Shown: one piece after another, positions 37,501-50,279 of the stretch
Numbering within the stretch: the first letter of the stretch is position 1
How the letters are laid out: every line of letters starts with the position of its first letter
Origin: Larimichthys crocea
Lineage: Eukaryota; Chordata; Actinopteri; Sciaenidae
Direction of reading: 5' to 3'
Assembly: GCF_000972845.2 (NCBI RefSeq)
Contig: NC_040019.1
Span: forward strand, 8,105,774-8,169,773
DNA length: 64,000 nt
Notes under the pieces: generated by a model
The model's database searches: none
The model's input: the letters and a program-made list of their open reading frames with translations, nothing else
What the model was told of the DNA's origin: nothing
Position numbers and translations under genes: made by a program

Positions 37501-39110
37501 CATGAGGAACTATCAAAGGAGGGAGAGGAGCATTGGTTTCCATGTCAGACTTGCTTGTTTGTTGTGGGGTTTTTGTTTTGTATGCTGTAAACCTGAGCGA
37601 CCTTGAGCTGTGAATTCCTCCATAAGACGTTCCCTCGTGGGCTATAATGCCTGTGTAATATCTATTGGACCAGTAAAAACATTCTTCACTGGCTTTTTGC
37701 ATGAGACATACTTGAACTGTGACATAATAAAACATGTATCACACAATCTTGTCCAGTCTGAACTGTATGAATGGTTTTACTGTTTGCTTAGATTCACACT
37801 GATATGATAAAAAAAAAACAACCTTTACGATCATCATAAATGGCTATTGTGAGCAGTTGGAATTTATTTTTAAAGCCGGGGTCTTCTAGCAGTGAAGTAT
37901 CATCACCTTTCACAACACATTCCCAGTGCCCACTAGTGAGGTGGCATCTGCACTGCTCAAGGCAGGATGGCAGCCATGCAGGATAGCACAAAACCAAGCT
38001 GTTAGGCCTGCTGTCTGCTAATCCATTCCAGTGTGGCAGCACAGTCGGTGAACCCCATGCAAGCAGCACTTCAGGTCAACAGATATGGTCAATACATGTG
38101 GTCAGAACATGTGGTCAGGACAACAGTTCTATTGGACCATGACTAACAGACTTGATAGGCTTGTTTTTGTGCGCGTGTTTGTTTGCCTCCCTGCCTGCTT
38201 GTCTGTAGCTATATTTCCTCGTGTTTATGTTTGAGGCTGTACATCCTTTTGTCTTTGTGCACTAATGCATGTTCGTATGCAGCATGCTGCCAGGAGACTT
38301 GGCTGCATACATTGGAGACAGGTGAGACATGTAGCGGGGACAGGCAGGTTCTTGGAGCAGCCTCACCTCTCTGTAACTTTGGACCGTTGATGTGTCTGTC
38401 TTAATACCAGCGTGTGTCAGCTGTCCTCAGCATGCAGAGGCACTGGAGTGTACAACTCCAGTCTGCTGCTCCTCGGCCTCACTCGCTTCCCATTCGCTCC
38501 CGGGCCCGCCAACCAGGCTAGATATGGCACAAGACGGAGGACAAGCTCCACACGACTCAGGCTTGGTCACCCAGCTCTTGCTTTTGTTCAAAAACTAAAC
38601 CTGCTCTTGGTTTTGCTCAAAAATTAAGCTATTCACTGTAGATGACATCACTTTAATCTTAATAATGTCAGTGTATCTTATTCAGAAACAAATATATTAT
38701 ATGCTACTATTTCAGAGCATATCTTAAGGTTTTATAGAGCAATAAAAATATTGAGGAGTTGGTTTTGTGCTGTCGGGTCAAAACACAACAATTATTCCAT
38801 GAAGTTTGGAACCTACTGTGGAAATAAGACCACCGAGTTATGAACTACACATACTGGGGGTTAAGAAACACAACTGTGAAACATTTATAGTATGCTTAGT
38901 GTTTTATGGGAGGTTTTATTGCCCATCTGCCATGGGCATAGTTGTAAGTGCTTGAATTCACTGATATGTTAGAAACTCTTACTAAAAGATAAATTAATTG
39001 CTCAGTTTATACTTTAATTATTTGTACCTATTTTGTATTTAATTGTCGTAATGTGTATACATGTATATATGTATATGCACAGCAGTAATTCATGCATCGT
39101 ATCATATAGT

Positions 39111-39134
39111 CCCCCCCCCCACACACACACACAC
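39111..39134. repeat. C10 run plus (AC)n microsatellite
   Basis: Ten C residues followed by seven AC units. Confidence 0.95.
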
Positions 39135-40559
39135 TTAACTGTATGTTTTATACATGATAATAAATGTTTTTATACACTATTACAAAAAACGCTTTATCCT
39201 CTAATCTTGTCATGGTTAATGATGTCTAATTTGAGCATGCAACTTATGACTAATGGTTGTGTCCATTAATGAGACAACAAGCATACGCAGTATCCCTCTG
39301 CGTCTGTCATCAATCACACAGGCCAAGGTCATGTGTTTTGGTTTTATTCTGAAAAACTGAAAGACAGGGCATGCAGGCAAGAGGAAACATTGACATTATA
39401 TTGTAAGATAATCCAGCGAGGTGGAGATTTTTCTTTGGGGAGGAACTTAATGTACATGTATAAACATTGTGGAGTAATAGTTTTGACAAATGTATCCTGA
39501 GATATTATAATGTTGTGTCTTACTGTCAGCCACTTCTAGCTTATACAGGACTGTGGGGAGGTGGGGTAGAATTTTGAGCTGCGTTATATAGTAATGGGTA
39601 AAATAGCACCCCCTGAAGGCACAAAGATAAATTATGAATCTAAATCAAAAAGACAAAGCATGTCTCCTCACAAAGCCACAGCACAGCACACACCCACTCA
39701 CTGAGTATTATGAGCTCAAACAGCTGTGTGCCCATTTATTTGGTGCCAATATGTTCTTCTGATTGTGGTGAAGTGATCCTTTAACAACATAAATATTGTT
39801 GTTCTCCAATCTGTTTGGCAGTAATAGCAGATTTAAATCCTGTGTTTTAAATATTTGCGGTGAGGGCTACCCTTTTATTTACGTTTCGCAGATTTGGGCC
39901 CTTAAGCCTTGTCCCCAGAGTTCTGATAATGAACTTATGTGTTACGACATTTAAACAAGCAGGCCTGGACAGCCTCTCATAACTCAGAAAGGTTATTTTC
40001 TGGCAGCAGATATAGATAAATGTCAGCGACGTAGCTGAGGCTTTACTGAAACAGAGCAGACATGATGCGAGCTGCTGATATTTACACAGCAGCGCCAAAT
40101 CTGAAGGATGGGGGAAGACATGGCCTGCTGACAAAATGGTTCTCATGGTATTTCTTACCCAGCGATGGAGTTTGATACCAGAAACAAACAGAATCATCTG
40201 CTAAAATGTCAATCAAGATTAACTGAAGGGTTTTAACAATATGTCAAGCAAATTAAGAAATGCTTCTTCATTTTATTTTCACAATAATCTGCTGATAAAC
40301 TGATAAATAGAAATTAATTTTTACACTTGATTTAATTCACCCATTCCTTGCACTTTTTCCCACTGTACCCAAGTCGTAGTTACAGGGGTTGGAGACCCAA
40401 ACTCACCTCAGTCTGCCGTCATTAATTCAGGGAGAACCTGAGGCATGTCTCTGCAAGAGGTTACCCCCAGAACTCAAATGAGGGATGGAAGGAGGAAAAA
40501 AGGAGGAGAGAACAGAAGAAGGCCAATTTGTGTGTTAGCCCCAGCAGCAGGGCAGGCAG

Positions 40560-40770
40560 GCACTTAATTCTGTGGAAGCGCATCATTATATGCACCATTT
40601 ACCAGATGCCCATTTAACATGCAATAATTAGATCACTCAGTTTGGAGCGAAAAAAAAAAAGCGGAGATGTGGGCTACTTAAATAGGGTCCCTTGCCATAA
40701 CATTAGCAGCCCCCCACAGGGTCACTTGTCAAAACAGTTTGAGAGATTAATTCTTTGGAGTGTCGAGGAG
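40560..40770. other. Candidate conserved noncoding element
   Basis: Includes GAAGCGCATCATTATATGC, ACATGCAATAATTAGATCAC, TTTGGAGCG and AGAGATTAATTCTTTGGAG; TAATTA-type homeobox cores are frequent and CpGs are retained. There is no repeat or coding frame. Inference from texture only. Confidence 0.25.
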
Positions 40771-41685
40771 AAAAATGTATAGGCCGGCTCTACTTTTGTT
40801 TCTTTCCTTTGTTCTTTGTTCTACAGTTTGCCACTAAAATGAAACAGGCAGCACAATAAAACATTTTTATAATAAAGTACTCCATATTCTAACAAAATGA
40901 ATAAAACATGTAAATATCGTAAGGTTATGATTGATAAAAGAATGAATAATAATGAAGACTGAATTCCCTTTGTGTGAATTATGATGATCAAAGGAACAGC
41001 GAGAGGCAGAGAGTTCAGAAAATGCTCTTTTCCCCCTCTGTGATTCATTTAAATGATTTCTGAAAGTATGTTTATATTTTTTGTCAATCTTTGTGAAACA
41101 AATCCCATAATTGGATTTTCAAATATTTCCTCTACACAGCAAACTTTTGTCTTGTATACCGATACTGATCATAGCATTTTCCTTTACTTCTAAACCTATT
41201 TCAACTCACTATAAGCCTGTCTCTCAATAAATTACTTCTACGTAAGTACACTGTGTGACTTTTATGGTGCAAACCAGACAAAATCCCTCTCCGTTGAGCT
41301 CTGTTTCTTCTATTTGGTTTGTGTTAATAATGCCCATCCATTTCAGATGGAGAATCATTTCATTTCTCTCTGAAGTAACTTCAGCTCATCACACGCACAG
41401 CCACCGTACAGAGTCCATTCTCTCAGCCAGGGAGCAGATAATAAACTGGAGAGAGACTCTACGCCAGGTAGACCCAGTCGCTCTTGTGTGATGGGCCAAA
41501 ACCTGTGCACTCTTTCAACCCTGAGAAGTAGATGCTGAATCCTCTGCCTTACTGGTGCTGTTATGGAGATGTTAATGGAGTAATTTATGGAAGATATAAA
41601 GTGAAATAGGTCATCATCTGCTCTCAGCCCTTTCATTGTTACCGTGTCTGTGTATGTGTGTGCCCTACAGTATGCTTCCTTTCAG

Positions 41686-41731
41686 CTGAGGGCAGCCATG
41701 GAGCACTGGTACATCTCCTGGGCCGAGGAGA
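41686..41731 (+). other. Candidate micro-exon
   Basis: TATGCTTCCTTTCAG (AG at 41684-41685) is followed by 46 GC-rich bases ending GAGGAGA|GTGAGT (GT at 41732). Read in the frame CTG-AGG-GCA it gives LRAAMEHWYISWAEE, notably protein-like, and stays open past the donor to a TAA at 41752. It could be a small internal exon, a terminal exon or chance. Confidence 0.2.
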
Positions 41732-41892
41732 GTGAGTGGTACCTGAGGAGTTAAATGGCCTGAGGAGGACACGGTCCACCATGCCTGTATTCCGTAAAGC
41801 TCTATAGAACAGACTATTACAATGGTAGGGGAAAGGGTGTGCTTCATTTATGGCATACAACATCTGAGGCGCATGCAGTATATATACATATA

Positions 41893-41930
41893 AATGTGTG
41901 TGTGTGTGCGTGTAGGTGTGTGTATATGTG
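41893..41930. repeat. Imperfect (TG)n microsatellite
   Basis: TG repeat interrupted by CG, TAGG and TATA units. Confidence 0.9.
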
Positions 41931-42675
41931 TTTTTGCTTTGAAATGAATAAAATGAAATGTTATTCCCTTAACATCCTCCATATCCTCTTTTACATTCTC
42001 CTCACAGCTGTAAGTTGGCTTCACAAGCCAGTATATTGTAGACACTGAAGTGGTTTGATTATTTGCTTGATGCTGATCAATAATTGATACTCAGAATAAC
42101 TCTACTAACTATTACTTAACACAGCTATGAACAGCTTGTTTACTAATGCCAACCAAGGTCCATTCTAAAAAAACGCCACCAAGCTCTATCACTGTAAGTG
42201 ACAGGAAGTCAACTCTTCTTCACTTATAAATTAACGTTGTTTTGTGAGTAATGCATGCCATTGTCATCCAAACTGTCAGTGTCAGCCAGAGATGATATAC
42301 CCATTTAATAATAGAAAGAGCTTTTATATGACTGTGTCCCTGGGATTGGCAGACTTTGATTGGCTTGCAAGACCATTTCACTTTGCAGATAAAATGAAAC
42401 TACCTTCAACATAATTTATAGATGCAATTTTGTGGGACAGTCCCGAGCTCATATTTGATATGACAATCCGAAGGTGGATGTGTGTGTGTGCGTGCGTGCA
42501 CGTGTCCACAAGTAAAAGTGTAATAAATACAGAAATTAGATTTTAAGCCAGTCATAATTTCTACAATTTTTGAAAGTCTGCTTGATCGGTAAGAAACTGT
42601 TTCAATCTGGGCAGGTTGAACCTCAGATGACCTTTCTCAACACAGACAATTAGAATTATTTCTACACTGCAACAG

Positions 42676-42753
42676 CAGTTATACACAGTCAATCACAGTT
42701 ATACACAGTCAATCACAGTTATACACAGTCAATCACAGTTATACACAGTCAAT
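42676..42753. repeat. 20-bp minisatellite, 3.9 copies
   Basis: Unit cagttatacacagtcaatca is repeated exactly at 42676, 42696 and 42716, with a fourth copy at 42736 that loses identity in its last two bases. Confidence 0.95.
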
Positions 42754-43146
42754 TCCCCTTATTGAGTTGCTGCAGTTAGAGTTTCCTATTGAGATCACTC
42801 CTCAAGGTTAACCAGGGTATAACTTGAGGCTTTAAATAACAGATTTCAGAGAAATATGATTTTTTTATGGAGAGTAAAGAAAGTATTAAAATGTCATAGA
42901 AGGCCATTGTCACAAAAAAGCACCACATCAGTATGAACTACTAATGAAAATACAACCTAATGCAGCTCTGTCTGCAAGTGGTGGACAAGAGGAGAAGCCT
43001 CCAGGCGGCGACTGACACTTCTTATGTGATCCATTAAAGTTCAGGTGGAGCCTGCTCAGGTCTCAAATCAAAGAGGAGGAAATTGACCAAAATATCTGTG
43101 AGGCAGAAGGCATTCATCATCTGTAGATGAAAATGTGTTCTCTCAA

Positions 43147-43172
43147 TGTGGCTGTAATATTTTACAGCCACA
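43147..43172. repeat. 11-bp perfect inverted repeat, 4-base loop
   Basis: Arms tgtggctgtaa (43147-43157) and ttacagccaca (43162-43172) flank tatt. Confidence 0.85.
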
Positions 43173-43439
43173 AAGAGGGGCTTTAGTGTTATGTCTGGTT
43201 CACAGTAACATGGCTGCAACAACCAGTTGGCAGGACACCGGAATGATTAGCATGTGACCTCTTCAGGATGCCTCCCTCTTTTATAAGAAGGTCACAATGT
43301 TGTCGGATTCTGCACTTTCACAGGCACCACAGTGGCTTGTAGCAATGTACTGACAAGCAGACTCCTTGCAAAGGATCCATTATGTGAGCATTAAATGTCA
43401 AATAACATGAATTTTACACTAACATGCTGGTCCGGAATG

Positions 43440-43780
43440 TAATGTGACAGTATGGTTTCTGCAGGGTTCTCTTTAGAGACTGCCCTGTGGACCAAAGGGT
43501 CCTATTACTTAAATGAGCTCTATTAGTGTCTCTGTGGGGACCGCTGTGTCGACCAAACTCACAAACCTAGTCACAGACTCAAAAACAGCTTTTGTTATGC
43601 CACCCCTCTATTGCCCTCCAGTTTCTGACTGATTTACATACAAATTGATCTTGAGGTAAATCAGATGTCATTTTTCTCCGGGTCACGGAGAACACGCTGA
43701 GATAATGAAATCAGGGTCCGCTGAGTGCTACACTTGCACAAGCTACCAGATGGGTCTCTCCCTTAATGCAATGCCTCAGT
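43440..43780. other. Candidate conserved noncoding element
   Basis: Two compact, non-repetitive stretches: 43475-43560 (ACCAAAGGGTCCTATTAC, GGGACCGCTGTGTCGACC) and 43625-43780 (CTCCGGGTCACGGAGAACAC, AATCAGGGTCCGCTGAG). CpGs are retained and there is no coding frame. Inference from texture only. Confidence 0.22.
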
Positions 43781-46700
43781 CTGCGTGTGTGTGAATGGGT
43801 GGGTGCACTCACATGTTGGTGTGAATGAGCATGCACATGTGTGTGTGTTTGCGTATGCAAAAATGACTTAACATCTTCTATTTATTTTGCCAATAAAAAA
43901 GTAAATGCGTGTGCTCATGTGTGATCATTCCTTTGACAGGTCTGTATAGAATACATGCTTCCCCTGTGACTTTAGGGAATTGCTCTGTTTTGCTTGCTGA
44001 GTAAATTTCTGTGGTTACAAACTTACTCTTGCTTGAGAGAAAAATACATTTTTAACACTGTGGCCTGCAGTATTTTATCTGTTTGGTGGCTTATTTTCTT
44101 CACACTGTAAATATATATTAGTCTAGCATGGATAGTTCTTTACCATAGACCAATTAATCACTCCTTGAATGGATTCCTCCGGGCTTCCCCCCCCTCAGAA
44201 GAATAAATGACAGACAGTTTGCCTTGAAGAAGGAGGGACCAGAAAGGTGACAATTAGAAAGACAAGAACCCGATGGACCATCACATCCCATTAATGCTGT
44301 CTGGGGAGAAATTAAAGAGAACAGTAAAATGCCATGTTTCTGTCATGGGACAGACTGACTTTGGGGAGAGTGTAGGTGTGACTGACTGAAGTGTTGATAA
44401 AAGGCAAAGATTAAACGCATATATTTTCAGCATGTTATTCTAAAGATAAGAATGACCAGTGTTCTAGCACATTTATAATCAAGTACGTATGCAATATCCA
44501 ATTTCCTCTGGCAAACTGCAATGTTTTTTGATAGATGTACTGTTCTAATGTTCTAGGCAGCCCTTGGCATCAATTAATTTCTTTGCAGTGAGAAAATTAA
44601 CTTGCTGAAACACATTTAAATTTTGGTAACCCAGCATAGTTACCAAGCATAGATAATGTACTTTGCATGCCTTGAAATGTAGGCAAAAGATTGTTGTGAC
44701 AGGTCTGTCACCACAATGCGTCATCCTTACTATGTTTACTCAGTATTAGATAGTCACAGTATTCTGCACCTTCGAAATCCTGCACCAAATTGGTTAGTTT
44801 TTGTCATCTGGGTCACCATAGCTCATAAATATAATGCGTTGGGCAAACAATTCTGAAATGCCAGAACCTGCAGGAATGTGAATTCACCGCACTCTTCAAA
44901 TCAGTGCACGAAAATACTGTGATACTGGAGCTTTGAGGACAACAAAACCAGAAATTAAGTTCATTGTAATGGATTAAGCTAGTTTCAAGTGAATTTCATA
45001 CAGTAACTTTACTGAAGTTAATGAAGAAAAGAAGCATGAATCTCCACCTCAAGGACAATGAACAGATCTAAACCAATGTGTTAAGCTTCTGAAAATGTTT
45101 AGAAGTATAAAAAATTTATTAAAATGGACAAGTACTTGGACAGTTCTTTCATCTGTTTTCATAATGTTTAAATGTCTATGTCCTTCAAAGAAAAATGTAA
45201 CTACCTACAGCTGACAGTCAAAGGAGGGTTTAAAATAAATGCAGGAGATTCTGCAGACCTTCCGTGTAGTAATTCTTCTACTTTAAATCATAAATACAAT
45301 GAAAAGAAAGAGAGGAATGATGTGAGGCCCAGAAGTCATCAGTCAGACTGACAGGCTTGAAATGGAACAATACCGTAGTCTCCTCCCCTCCTGGGCTGCA
45401 CTCTGGTTTAGTATTTGTTAAATAACTCTTGTATTCATGAGACTGCTTCCAAGCACTGCCTCTTTGCTATCCAATGGTAATCAAATGCATTGTGAAAAAT
45501 TACTATTAATGTGTTCACTTCAGACCAAAACACCAGGCCATTACATGTGAAGTTATGAGTAAAATAAAAACAGACATGTGCATGTGTGATTAATGTATAC
45601 TTTGTGGAAATACACGGTAAAGTTAGAATGTTATAAATATTTAATGGCTGAGATATTAATGACAGTATCTTATACTACTTTAAGGTAACTGAGGTAAAAA
45701 TTTACTGTGTATCATGTGTTCTCTTCCACTGGGTTTTTTATTAATACATTTTGCTATCAGATGAGCATAGAGCAAGTTTCTACAGTTGAATGAGTCAGTA
45801 TATCTTCCTCCTTCATAATACTGTCATCAGAGGATAAGAGAGCTCATAATGGAGCAGTAGTTTATTTTACTCTCAGTGGGCAGTGGGGGCAGTCTCTGGC
45901 CAGTTCCTGTGCTATGAGGGACATAAATCAAAGGAACAATAACAAAAATGACCAGAGACCTCTCAGGGACCAGACTGCACTACTAAGGGTAATAAAGGTG
46001 GGGCCTGATGAGCTCTGAGCCAATGGCAGTGCAGCCTTGGCATAATAAATTTAACACAAATTACTTGCTTTAATTGGGTTCATGATCTGTGGACTGGAGT
46101 GTCAGGAGCCTCCAGTAAAAAGACCTGACAAATGGGACACACTGATTTTCAGCACCATTTAATGCAGTTATAAAGATTGAAAAAAATATTGTAGACGTCT
46201 GCAGACAGAGTTGGAGTTAGTGCTAGGCTTTGTGTCAACTAGATGGGTAAGACCGGGGAGGCCTTAAAGGGAATGCAGAGGTTTAAAGTGGACCAGGACT
46301 TATTCTGTCCATATGTTATAATTTTGGCTACTAACCCACAACTGCAAAATCAATCACAGGCCACTGATGGACTCCAGAGGGTTAACATAAAGTACTGCTA
46401 TTATGGCATCAATAATTTATGTATAACTTCCAAAAGATTGAGACAAAATGCAACAAAATGTAAAAACTATAGACTTTTCTGTTAATATACAACATCCTTT
46501 ATTCTCATTAACATAGCAGTTTCAGTTCAAATACAACAAGCATCTATAGATCCTGGTGAGAAACCAGCACTTCAATCAATACCTGGGATGGTATGTAGTC
46601 ATGTGCTACAGATTGATCTCTGCAACAAGCCTTGTGCGTTCATATTTCTGTTCAATGTGCAGGGTTGTAGCCATTGAGCTTGCATTACAAGATGTATTTC

Positions 46701-47098
46701 TTGTTCCTGTACTACATCCTTGTCTTTTATTGTACGCGACACGTTAACAGAAAATTTGTTTACATGAAAACTCTGCAGGGTACATTTTCATCCATCCTAC
46801 AGGATCTGTAGTTTCATCCATGGAATAGCCAGTGAAATAATTAGTTTCTGATCATGCTTATAATGTTTATTTGTACACTTGCTTTCACGCAATGATGTTG
46901 TGGCATAACCACAATGAAATTTGTTACCTTTGGAAATATCTAACAGATCTAATTTGATACAATAAACTTTTGATTAAAAGTTATATGTGATAATCTCTAA
47001 AATTGTAAGTCTACAATAAGAGAAGCAGAGGATAATTCTTGTGTAGAATGCATAAAATGTTCATACAAACTTAAATGATAGCCTTACCTTTGAGCAGA

Positions 47099-47126
47099 AT
47101 ATATATAGATATATATATAGATATAT
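47099..47126. repeat. (AT)n/GATA microsatellite
   Basis: ATATATAGAT units repeated about 2.5 times. Confidence 0.9.
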
Positions 47127-47546
47127 TGTCTATAAAATATCACAACCTTAGCCTTTAATGCCCACCTTTAAAAAAAATTCTACGTGTTGGCTGGATTGAA
47201 AGTGCTTTGACATTCACAGACGAGAAAGAGGAATGAAAACATTTTTGAAAGAGTCAGTGTGCCTGGACTGTGCTAGCAGGAGAACAATCAGAGGCATGAT
47301 GACACACAACATCTGGAGTCATGAGGGAAACAGCATGTTTTCCTACGCCCAGAACCAGCAGGATCATCGACAGACTGACTCACAAACCAGAACTGCTGCC
47401 CGAGCAGGCACCAGCAGGCTGCACATGCAGCCAGTTACACACAGCTGGCTGAGCCAAAAAAGGTCAGCTCAATCACATGTAGAAGTTATGACAAGAACTT
47501 GCAGAAGTCAGAATGACTCGCCTTTGCTACTTAAAAGAGGAATGTG

Positions 47547-47775
47547 AGATCACAACATGTTTATATATGGCACCTTTGTAAATGGTCAAAGAGGTGCTGT
47601 AGAGGTTTGTAAAGTATTTTTAATTATCGTGAACCACATACAATTCCATTCACCTCCATCGTGTTGGGGTGGGTGCAAAAATCTCCCGACATCTCAACAT
47701 TTTAGGAGAGATAAAATTATCTGCATGGCTAAACTTCACCAGGGTAAAGTGATTTGAGTGAACCGATCCTTTGAT
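47547..47775. mobile_element. Probable interspersed repeat
   Basis: Contains CATACAATTCCATTCACCTC, GGTGGGTGCAAAAATCTC, GAGATAAAATTATCTGCATG, GCTAAACTTCACCAGGGTAA and GAGTGAACCGATCCTTT. I know this tail order from a common fish repeat. There is no second copy in the window. Confidence 0.4.
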
Positions 47776-48122
47776 AAATGGGATAGTGTGCAACATGATT
47801 ATAGTGATTTCTGTGTGTTAGTCTTATTGCAAATGATGTCAAACAACAACAATGCTTAGCTCTGTGTCCAGACACTGCACAGTAATTTCATTTAAACACT
47901 CTGATGGAAAACAGACTGTGTGATAATGATTAGATTTGTTATTATGTATCACTGCGGGGGACATCATGTCAATTTTGCAAAGCCAGAGACTCTTGTCTGA
48001 AATTGTCACAACAACAAAACACTATCTTTGTGGGCATTCCCACATAGATAGACTAACACATGGAATCTAACCTGCAGTGCTCTTGTGCCCCAAGGACCAG
48101 CTCAATGTCAGTTTTACTCAAC

Positions 48123-48166
48123 AACACACACACACATATACACTTGCACACAGACAAACACACAGA
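48123..48166. repeat. Imperfect (CA)n microsatellite
   Basis: CA units interrupted by TATA, CTTG and GA; it creates a Cys/Val-rich minus-strand frame. Confidence 0.9.
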
Positions 48167-49499
48167 GCCTCGACAGGGGTCCTGGAGGCGAAGAGGGATG
48201 AGATACGGAAATCCCTGTCCACTGATATCTTTCTCTGATAACCATGTGTGAAGGTCATTTGTCCCCTGCTTTGGCGAGACTCTCCATAAATCACTGTGGA
48301 ATTGGCATGATGGGTATTCATTGAGGCAGCTATTGCCTCCCGGACTTTCCCTCCCCATCTTCCCCATCTTCTCCTTGTTGCCTGTAACCAAAGCAGATGT
48401 GTACAATAAATAATGTGACATCTGGACAATTTCATCTATTACAGTGCACTTGCAGCAGATGTACAATGGCCATCATCTTACCTGAGGTCTTCATTTTTTT
48501 CCCCCCCAGTATCTTGACATTTCAGTGTATTAAGTTATAGGAGTCTCCACTGACAGTATCTGCTGATCCAGATTTAGTTTGAAAAAGGTTTAAACAAGCA
48601 TATAAATCTAAGTCCTTAAAGATTTTAACACCGAGAGATAGTGGTGTTATAAGCCTATTAGCTGGGATCAAGGATGACACAGTTTTTCAGCAGACTTCTA
48701 GGTAACATTAGAAAATTACTAAAACAGCCAAATCTACAGGAAGATTTTTTGTAATGTAAATGAAGTAGATACACAGTGGTATCAACCTTCTCATCTAGTA
48801 TTCCACTAGTAAGCAAATAAACAAATTGCCCAAAATGTCTGATTAATCCTTAAACAACTGACGCAACATGCTCACTAGATTTAAGTACCGGTAGTCCTTT
48901 TTTTATAGTTGCCACTGCTTACACTTTAACTTTGAAAAAACCTTTGCTGTGAGACATTTTCCAGTTGTCTCTGTCTGTCAGATGTGACATCTGGTATCTC
49001 TGGTGGCTCGTTAGATCAGAGGAGAACTGACTTATTTGTACCCCAGTGTCTGAAAGAGTACGCTGATTGGTCTGGTGGGTACAATTCAAGATCTGAAATT
49101 ACATCATTACACTCGTCATGAATCTAGTATGATTGCATTTGGAGGGACAATCTAAAAAGTGAAATATCACACGTATTGCTGTTAAGGGATCCACCAGAGT
49201 AAACAAAGGTTAAAATGTTCTATCCTTGAAATGCTGCTGCAATACCACTGCTTTGATTGAAACAAAACCTTGAGGAATGATGCATTCTGGTGGTGTGTGC
49301 TGACATTTTAAACCTATTTTACTGTCAACAGTTGCCTGACACATATTTCAAAATAAATTGTAATAATGTTAAATAGTCCTTTATCTAACCTTTGCTTCGT
49401 TGCCTTGTTTCACACACAACACAAAGACACACCAAAGGCATGCAACCAGGCTAAACCAAAATCGTTTTTTTCACATTCTCATGCAGATGGCGGTTGTGT

Positions 49500-49621
49500 T
49501 GGCGCGCGTATTGTGCACGTGCGCGTTGTGCACACACGCATGCACACATCTGTGTGTCTGTGTGTGTGCATGTCTGTGTGTGTGCATGTCTGTGTGTGTG
49601 CCTGTCCTCCTATGTGTGTGT
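49500..49621. repeat. Alternating purine-pyrimidine tract with a 16-bp minisatellite
   Basis: GCGCGCGT, GTGCACGTGCGCG and CACACACGCATGCACACA at 49501-49548 run into three copies of tgtctgtgtgtgtgca (49555-49570, 49571-49586, 49587-49602, the last ending in cc). It is largely alternating purine/pyrimidine, a Z-DNA-prone composition. It also explains the Cys/Val-rich start of the 218-codon frame across it. Confidence 0.9.
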
Positions 49622-49629
49622 ACGGGGTG

Positions 49630-49860
49630 TACTTTTGAGAGCGGCAGGTTTGGCCCCCGAGGCGATGACAAAGCGATCAAACTCTATGTGTCACATATAA
49701 ATTGCTTTGACCTTTTTTCCTCTCAGACTCATGGCTCGATGGCAACAAGGGACATTTTACCCAACTGGAAAGAGTGCTCAAGTCCGCAAAACATGAAGAA
49801 ATGGCAAGCGAGGAAATTAACGGTGGTAAATGTTTGTCCTCTACGGGGTCAAAACATACC
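49630..49860 (+). other. Conserved-looking block with an exon-like segment (49727-49825)
   Basis: CpG-retaining, non-repetitive sequence (GAGCGGCAGG, CCCCCGAGGCGATGACAAAG, GCGATCAAACTC). Within it, TTGACCTTTTTTCCTCTCAG (AG at 49725-49726) is a strong acceptor followed by a frame beginning DSWLDGNKGHF and running about 34 codons to weak donors CG|GTGGTA or GGTG|GTAAAT. It is either an exon or a conserved element; I recognise no family. Confidence 0.22.
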
Positions 49861-50279
49861 ACTTTGTTCCCTTGTGTTTATGCTTTGCCAATTTCCCAAA
49901 AGACATCTGAAAAACCCTGAGCATTTATTTCAACACTTTGTGCTCTGGAAGAAAATTGAATTTAGTTATGATAACAGACGTTGTGATTGTGAAAACAAAA
50001 TGTTTCGCTGTTTCACAAATTCTTGCTATGACAAGCAGACAGGTCAGCAGAGTTAACTCAGGTGCAATGGAGCTGCCCACTCATGAGGCATTTACCATTA
50101 TGCCTCTTAACCCCATTAAATAGAGTGGCCATTTTGTTTTTGGAGCTCTCAGTTGTCACACTCTTGACCACTTTAATACATTTCAATTCTTGATGGCTGC
50201 ATAAGTAGACTTCATAAATGAACCTGTTGTCTGTGGTGGCCATCTGGCCAGAAGTCATGTATATAAATGGACCTCCAGA

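Larger units (their letters stand above)
31690..41640. other. Intergenic, several conserved-looking blocks
   Basis: No supported gene. It includes the Tc1 end at 32336, a repeat-like segment at 33780-34150, conserved-looking blocks at 34420-34660, 36340-36600, 37180-37500 and 40560-40770, and C plus (AC)n at 39111-39134. A triple GCCTGAAGGT-type direct repeat lies at about 36119-36141. The longest frame, 173 codons at 36074-36595 (-), is listed separately. Confidence 0.5.
41641..49480. other. Intergenic
   Basis: No supported gene. It contains TG tracts (41893-41930, 42479-42503), the 20-bp minisatellite at 42676-42753, an 11-bp inverted repeat at 43147-43172, conserved-looking blocks at 43440-43780 and 44140-44330, an (AT)n/GATA tract at 47099-47126, a repeat-like segment at 47547-47775 and a CA tract at 48123-48166. 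The 137-codon minus frame at 48053-48466 is partly microsatellite-derived. Confidence 0.5.

Noticed and set aside
48053..48466. 137-codon minus-strand frame and an overlapping 105-codon frame
   Set aside because: The C-terminal parts are CA-repeat translation. Two different frames are open over the same DNA, which argues for low stop density rather than coding. An acceptor-like TTGGTTACAG exists but no donor.
49400..50056. 218-codon plus-strand open frame
   Set aside because: About a third is TG/CA microsatellite, which has no stops in this phase. The rest lacks a domain, and a better splice-like reading is in another frame.
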